Both the position numbers and the translations under genes were made by a program. From contig OV277864.1 of NCBI GenBank assembly GCA_922989275.2, positions 46,995,550-47,059,549 of the forward strand: a DNA stretch of 64,000 nucleotides, read 5' to 3'. Origin of the DNA: Gari tellinella (Eukaryota; Mollusca; Bivalvia; Cardiida; Psammobiidae). The notes under the pieces were generated by a model. The model ran no database searches. It had not been told where the DNA came from and worked only from the letters and a program-made list of their open reading frames with translations. Of this stretch, positions 58,013 through 64,000 are shown in pieces (the stretch's first letter is position 1; every line of letters begins with the position of its first letter).

Positions 58013-58255
58013 CTCTAATATATGCGTCTTTTAGTCCTTTCAGTTTATTCCTCCGCTGAAGAAAATAGTTCCAATTTTTACGGTCATGAATATGTATCAT
58101 AAAGAATATTTTCTTTATTCTAGCAAGTGGAAGCTTAAAGCAGGCTGAAAGTAAAGCAGAATGCGCCTTAAGGCGCATTTCTGTTTTACGTTCAACCTGC
58201 TTTAAGTGATCACTTATTTTCAAAACTAGAAATATGCTATGGGGTAATGGGTTAA
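58013..58255. mobile_element. Family E MITE (reverse)
   Basis: TTAACCCTTTCTCTAAT at the left and GGGTAATGGGTTAA at the right. TTATTCCTCCGCTGAAGAAA is the E block in reverse. The Core-2 hairpin lies at about 58133-58206. Confidence 0.85.
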
Positions 58256-58723
58256 ACATGTTAAAATTTAACTTTTGAACTATCTGAATAAATACCAATC
58301 TGATGAGCGCCTTTGCGCGAGTCTTATCCGCTGCTGCAACGATGAGAGATGAATACGACGCCATGGAGCGCAACGCCAACTGGTCATGGGAAGGGCAGAA
58401 TCTAATGTTGCAATAACTTGTGGCCCAACCCTTTTGTTTATATTAAACAAATTATATGATGCTTGTGTGAATATGTAAACTAATTGAACAATAAAATATT
58501 ATTAAACTAAAACTGGTGATGTTTTTATATCATGACTTCAATACACATAATCAATAACTAAATAGTTGTTTAGATTAACATTTGATATTTTTCAAACATA
58601 ACTAGATTTTTTAAAGCCAAAACGAGTAACTCAGAATATTGTATAAATGACGCCACGCTTATCGAAACAAGGTTGGAGTAAAATACAAACTGTAAAATAC
58701 AAGCAATAAGATACAGACTCTTG
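58256..58723. other. No gene seen
   Basis: Unassigned AT-rich sequence. Confidence 0.4.
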
Positions 58724-59079
58724 TACAGCGCTCCCTCTCTTCAAAAGCCCTCCGAACAACATTTCCCTCCTTACAACGACCCTTGCCGCAGTTCCCTAAA
58801 CAGGAAAATTATGTCTAACGTTTTGCCGCTGCAATATCGCCTGCTTAAAAATGTCGATTGCTGGTTTTTTCAAAGTAACATATAAGTGGACATTTTGATA
58901 GAAAAAATTTAATGACGAGTGACGAAACAGCTTGAATCCAGATCAGATGCCGCGTTACGCGGCGTCTGATCTGGATCCAGCTGTTTGTGAATGTTAGCCA
59001 AGTCTTAATGTTCCCTCCCTATAACGACTCCCTCCTAACAACGCACACAATTTGTGTCTTGTAGAGAGGGATCACTGTA
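58724..59079. mobile_element. Family G MITE, reference copy (TA target)
   Basis: TACAGCGCTCCCTCTCTTC at the left and TAGAGAGGGATCACTGTA at the right. A Core-1 hairpin lies at about 58926-58987 (CAGCTTGAATCCAGATCAGA with TCTGATCTGGATCCAGCTG). Note the arm pair AACAGCTTG/CAGCTGTT against AACAGTTTG/CAAACTGTT elsewhere. It is 356 bp long. Confidence 0.8.
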
Positions 59080-59652
59080 TCTTACTGTACAAATTGCGGA
59101 ATAGATCGATGTCACAAGAAGGTATACAATAAGATTTACTAGACTCCCCTTATTAAACTATGATAGATCTCCGTGATTCGGTTATTATATCAAAACATCC
59201 CTAAATGGCACATACCACGTAGAGTGATTAATTTGAATTTCGAATACTCTTTTAAAAGTGAAATCTTGCATAAAAAGAATTATCTATCAAAGATAGATTG
59301 ATTTAGTTATGACGTTTCATTTGTATGAATCAAACGCTTTCGTTTGCAATTCGTAGTATGTGCACTTGGTTTAGAGTCTCCATAGTATTACTGATTGAAT
59401 ATCTATTTTCAGATATTTCGAAGTTTAAATTCAAATTTAATATTTATACAAATGTTAAGCCATCTGAATCTTTATCAAATGCCGAATTACTATGCATTAG
59501 CTATTGATCTAAAGTGTTGGCACAATTTGGTGAAATCGCACTTAGTCGAAAAAGAGTTAAACATTTGCAATACGCTCGCGACCTGACTGGTTGTTTGCAA
59601 TCAGCTTGGATCAAAAGCAGCGTAACGCGAAACAAACTATTTGGCACACGTC
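59080..59652. other. No gene seen
   Basis: Overlapping plus-strand frames at 59325-59586 have no recognisable motif. A weak Core-1 trace lies at about 59594-59645. Confidence 0.4.
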
Positions 59653-59896
59653 TTAACCTATTACTCCATAGCTTGTTTCTAGTTTTGAAGTCATGTTACC
59701 ACTTAAAGCAGGTTGAAAGTAAAGCAGAACGTGCCTTAAGGCACATTCTGCTTTTCTTTCAGCCTGCTTTAAGCTATCATCTGCAAGAATTAGAAATATT
59801 TCTTATGATATATATTCATGGCTGTATTAAATGGTTTTGTTCAGTGGGAGAATAAAATAGAGGCGTAAAACGGCGTGTTTATGGAGTAATGGGTTA
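59653..59896. mobile_element. Family E MITE
   Basis: TTAACCTATTACTCCATAGC at the left and GGAGTAATGGGTTAT at the right (last TTAA worn). The Core-2 hairpin at about 59702-59773 has the tip GTGCC TTAA GGCAC, like the copy at 20337. Confidence 0.8.
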
Positions 59897-60318
59897 TGGT
59901 TTATTTTTTGTTCATAAATGTTTAACTGTTAGTGGGACAAAATTTACAGATGTCAAATTCAAAACAGACGCTAATAGTGCAGGGTAAGGATTAATTAATA
60001 TGTCGGATATCGTGAATAAATATTGCATAAATTGTCATATTTGATATTGCTTACTATGCTTTAGCTATATTGTAGTCTATTAACAAATTCGTCTACAAAA
60101 CAATATCATCTAAATTTGCAAAAAGATGTATCATTTCTTAAAATGTTTAGACTATACCTTTCTAACACATGATTTTACAAAATAATTATTTTCCACATAC
60201 GGCGTGCTTTTGTTTTTTCTAAATGAAATTTTCCAAACATAAATAACAAACACTTTAAAGCCTGATTTGATTCCGAGTAACTCTGGTCACAAACTGTTTT
60301 CAATGGAAACCAGTGTGT
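59897..60318. other. No gene; repeat traces
   Basis: A worn B end lies at about 59975-59990 (GCAGGGTAAGGATTAA), and a worn Core-1 at about 60254-60302. Confidence 0.4.
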
Positions 60319-60568
60319 TACAGTGGAGAATCTGTTATTCTTTCCCGTTTAAACGCAAACGTACGCAAACGCAAAGCACTAAAACGTAGAAAAGAACAAC
60401 TTTTGGACAATTCTAATAATTCTTGTTTATCTTGATGGCAAACAGTTTGGAGCCTGATCAGACGCCGGGTTACCCGGCGTCTGATCTGGCTCCAAACTGT
60501 TTGCAGTGCAAATAATAGTTTTAGCGTAAACGCGTTTATTGGGAAAGAATAACAGATTCTCCACTGTA
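60319..60568. mobile_element. Family A MITE, intact (reverse orientation)
   Basis: TACAGTGGAGAATCTG and CAGATTCTCCACTGTA are the ends, 250 bp, in the same orientation as the copy at 39344. The Core-1 hairpin at about 60438-60504 is perfect on the outer arms. Confidence 0.9.
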
Positions 60569-61287
60569 GCACAAATGCGTTTATTTAGATATAAATATCA
60601 AACTCCTCATAATGTAGTACTTGAATACTCTTGACGTTGAAACCTCATCTAACTATGTATGAAGTTCTAGTGACTTATCAAAATTATTTTTTACCTTGGT
60701 GACAATTTCGGTTCTCCATAAGAGCACTTTCATCAGACTAGAACGTCATAAATTGAGTGAATTACTATCCTGATTAACTGTTTTTGAGACTCTGCTATCT
60801 AATTAAATGAACCATGCAACATAGGCCATACTCAAAAGCTACATTTTCCAATGTATTGTAGGTTTTTGGACGATCGTGTGTTAAGGTATGAATGTCGCAG
60901 CACGTGCAGTTTTTCAGGAAATATTGCACAAGAGAACTTAATGTTGAAACTAAATCCAAATATTGACGCCGAATCTTACAACGACTACGGAAAAGCAACA
61001 CCTAAACCCAGCATCTCTGCAAAATAATACATGTATATGTACTACGAAAACAAGATCTTACGACCCTAACACATAAATGTTTATTATTGGTGAATAACAT
61101 TTATCGTACATATTTTAGATAACATTATTTTGTGAAACTATCATATAAAACCTTAAACAAATGCAAAAGTGTTTAAAAAGCATAAAAAGTTATCTGGTTG
61201 GTTCATGACTGCAAACACCGACGTATTTATTCCATTTGCTTTTGAAGGGTACTAAAAACCCCTCTTTCACAATACATAAAATGTGTG
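60569..61287. other. No gene seen
   Basis: Unassigned AT-rich sequence. Confidence 0.4.
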
Positions 61288-61670
61288 TACAGTGGAACCC
61301 CTCCAAACCGGAACCTCTAAATACCGGAATTCTCTCTAAACCGGACAAAAGCTTTGGTCCCGTTTCAAAACCTTCTTTATTTTTACTCATTACACCATGA
61401 ATATGCATTTTACGTCTTTGATTTATTCATACACTGAAGAAAATAGTCTATACATTCTAGCCGATGATAGCTTAAAGCAGGTTGAAAGTAAAGCAGAATG
61501 CGCCACAAGGCGCATTCTGCTTTACTTTCAACCTGCTTTAAGCGGTCAGCTATCTTCCATAGAAACAAGCTATTTTGTAATGGGTTTAAACCCCTCTATA
61601 CCGGAAACCCCTTTAGACCGGACATTTTTGTTGTCCCCACACGTGTCCGGTTTAGAGGGGTTTCACTGTA
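61288..61670. mobile_element. Family H MITE with embedded E-type module (TA target)
   Basis: TACAGTGGAACCCCTCCAAA at the left and AGAGGGGTTTCACTGTA at the right. AAACCGGA repeats lie near both ends. The middle, about 61385-61600, is an E element with its Core-2 hairpin (61470-61541, tip GCGCCACAAGGCGC), ending TAATGGGTTTAA. The same arrangement is seen in the H copy at 50424. Confidence 0.8.
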
Positions 61671-61679
61671 TTACTAGAT

Positions 61680-61826
61680 GTTTAATGCAGGTGGCTGTTG
61701 AAAGCAAGGTAACAGTGAAACAGAAAGCTCATTTTAGAGATATTTGTTTTATTTTCACAACCTGTCTTTTATACAATCATTTAGCCTTAGTGCTAGCGGT
61801 TGTAATAGAGGAATTTACTGTAGTAT
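61680..61826. repeat. Family F MITE, partial
   Basis: AGGTGGCTGTTGAAAGCAAG, half a Core-2 (GTGAAACAGAAAGCTC), AACCTGTCTTTTATACAATC and the end GTTGTAATAGAGGAATTTAC. Confidence 0.6.
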
Positions 61827-64000
61827 AATTGTAGCAAAACTATCAAATCGCTGAGAGGTTTTTCATACTTCTATGTAGGAGCAGTCTATGGGGAAATTAT
61901 CGCCAGAGATACAAAAATAGAAAATGAATTCCTACTTCCAGTTACTTTCAATGCCACGGCGAATGCACTGGTATTTGCAGCAGTTAAGATGTAGCCCAAA
62001 CAATGTGTAATATGTGTTTTGATTAGATACTGAATTAATTGACAGATGTCGGCGTTCCTATAGTTCAACATCCTAATATTCTATTTAAAAACTGTAAAAG
62101 GGTGTTATAGCAGTGAAAGAGTTAAATAGAAGTAAAAGGGAAGAATGCTTACGTATTCCAGACAACCTGGACACAGGAAACAAACGATTTGATGTCTGAC
62201 CTTTACATTGCAGCGATAGTTTGTCGCAAATACTGACGTATAGACGATTTACATAGGAATACTCTTATAGTGACAGGCAGATAGTTTCTCACAAAAGATA
62301 ATCCTCTATCGAGAGTGTGCCTGCAGCAATGTTACGTCACAAAATACTAAGAACAGTATTATAAGATTCAATTTCTTTCGAACGTTACCGATTATTTCTC
62401 GCATTTTGTCTAGCCTCGAGATACTATTTTAACACGCTTAGGTTTATTAATATACACAATTCTGTTATATAACAGTATTAGATTTTGATATGCAACAGCA
62501 AAACTGCAAACATCTTGCAATTGGCGCCTATCGATAGTAAAATGTGTCAGTACTCACCTGGTTTTGATCATTAAATACTCTTTCATAAAATCGTTAGGTT
62601 TTAAAAAGAAAATCCCAGATAGGTAAAACATAAAATGTAGATTTGCCGATCATATTATGTCATTTTCTTTATTTCGTCGTAATTTCTAATATTAAATGAA
62701 CATCTTCTTAGTATGCATGCATGTTTAATCAATATTAGAGGTTGTTAACACGAATAATGTGTACCCTAAAAGGCATAGCCATAACGTAGTTACTGAAGCA
62801 ACGCAACACAATGATTCGCGGAGCGCAGATTTATAAGCCCCGCCTCCTCTACGCAGTACAAACGTACATCCGCAAACCCGCCCTCTCGAGAAATAGCGTT
62901 TATACAAATTAAACGTCATTGTTTTCATTGGTTTGAATGGGGCGAATGTAACTTTTTTGGGCCAGACGGTATGGTTGCGAAATAAGGGTTGATTACAAAT
63001 TCAAATAATAGACAGATAGAGCCTGCGGGCAAAACTGCAGTTAATTTTCTGTTGATAAAGATTTATACCCTTATATGGGATTTTGTAATATTGTAGTCTT
63101 CAAGTGAAGGTCCTATATGATTAATGATCTCAATACATGTACGTCTACATTGAAATGTTGTTGGACTGTTTGTATTACAATTGTCTAAGGATTTGACTCG
63201 CCTGTACTCTAGAAATATGTCTGGGAATATTAAACTGATTTATTCAATTGTTTTTGGAAAAGTGATGTTTCTTCTTTTAAAATGTAGCATGTTTTTGTTA
63301 TACCTAAGATTTATTCAAAACTAATGGTGTCTGGCAGACGTTCTGTCAATATGTCTGTATGTTTCAAAATCATATGTATACGTATGACTGTATGTGTGTC
63401 CATTGTTAGTTCCTTACTCCCGATTGTCTGATTTATTACACTTTACTTTGAACGAAGAAGTAGGAATATTTGTGTGCACTATTAACACTTTATTATATAC
63501 AAAAATAGTACCAATATAAGAAGTAAATGTCAAGGGATGTCGGCCGGCAGTATTGCTTGAAGTCATATCAGCAAATGCACCCCTAATGACGAATGTAAAC
63601 TCAAACACAATGAAACCGCACCATCCGTAAAATGTAAGTTAATTTGTTTATGTGAAAGGGCTTTTTTAAATTTCTTTTTAATAAGACAGTTTAACCCACA
63701 TTATCACAACAGTGCCTGTGAATTTCATGGTAAGTTCTACAAAGTAATGTCTTATACAAGACAGGTAGAAATACAAAAGTCACTAATTTCAGTTTCTGGT
63801 GAGCCTACCCAGTACCCTATGAATTAACCACAGCCTGCCAATACCGTAGCGCGTGTGGTGGATCACATGCTGTATTCGGTATCGTGGAATGCCATTTCAC
63901 TCCTATACTAGTGCGTCAATCAGAACATGACGTCTCTGAATTTGCAGAACGCCGTTGTACACATGGCGTCCAAACTGGCCCCGAATGTGCTCAATAGGTT
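61827..64000. other. No gene seen
   Basis: About 62818-62890 is richer in G+C and contains TTTATAAGCCCCGCC, but nothing confirms a promoter. The last 200 bases have open frames on both strands with no family I can name. Confidence 0.4.

Noticed and set aside
62815..62900. Promoter at TTTATAAGCCCC
   Set aside because: A TATA-like word alone in AT-rich DNA is weak evidence, and no gene follows in either direction.
1..64000. CRISPR-like array from the regularly recurring hairpins
   Set aside because: The spacing is irregular, the orientation is mixed, each copy has its own transposon ends, and the DNA is clearly eukaryotic.

Overview
The window is AT-rich animal nuclear DNA with no convincing host protein-coding gene, no rRNA and no functional tRNA gene. 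Every long open frame I examined either crosses a repeat hairpin or has no recognisable content. The exceptions are two decayed retroelement coding fragments and one short duplicated relic. The repeat content, the ACATGTA-type words and the abundance of short hairpin-bearing inverted-repeat elements suggest a marine or freshwater invertebrate, most likely a bivalve mollusc. That assignment is an inference from general repeat style, not from a diagnostic gene.

The window is mainly a graveyard of short non-autonomous DNA transposons (MITE-like), about 200-350 bp each. I sort them by their ends. TA-bounded families (Tc1/mariner-style TA target): A (CAGTGGAGAATCTG ends; six near-identical copies of about 250 bp plus older relatives called A'), F (ends related to ACCTCTCTATTGCAACCA), G (CAGTG-CTCCCTCTC ends), H (CCGGA-rich ends) and a 791-bp element at 27988-28778. 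TTAA-bounded families (piggyBac-style TTAA target, most with TTAACCC...GGGTTAA ends): B, C, D, E, plus two larger elements M1 (931 bp, two copies) and M2 (546 bp). Families I, J and a CAGGG-ended element have other ends.

Most of these carry, near the middle, one of two hairpin modules. Core-1 has outer arms CAAACAGT...ACTGTTTG and an inner GATCAGAC-type stem. Core-2 has outer arms TTAAAGCAGG...CCTGCTTTAA and an inner GTAAAGCAGAA stem. The same modules sit in backbones with unrelated ends and different target sites, and subfamily changes often occur on both arms together. This is the most unusual structural theme of the window.

Region by region: 1-4 kb has a tRNA-derived SINE head, a reverse-transcriptase relic with its 3' tail on the minus strand, and a nested F/B pair. 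5.4-6.1 kb is a GC-rich fold-back element, followed by a tRNA-derived SINE. 10.1-10.6 kb is a large inverted duplication of an A' element. 13-23 kb is dense in A, C, D, E and G elements with two 5'-truncated retroelement tails. 23.5-24.7 kb is a degenerate tandem repeat of about 360 bp. 27.0-27.4 kb is a Penelope-like endonuclease relic between inverted repeats. 29.3-35.6 kb holds M1, M2 and M1. 36-51 kb is scattered MITEs, including an H element broken by an A element. 51-64 kb has further B-H copies and a second SINE. Stretches between elements are AT-rich with no signal I can name.
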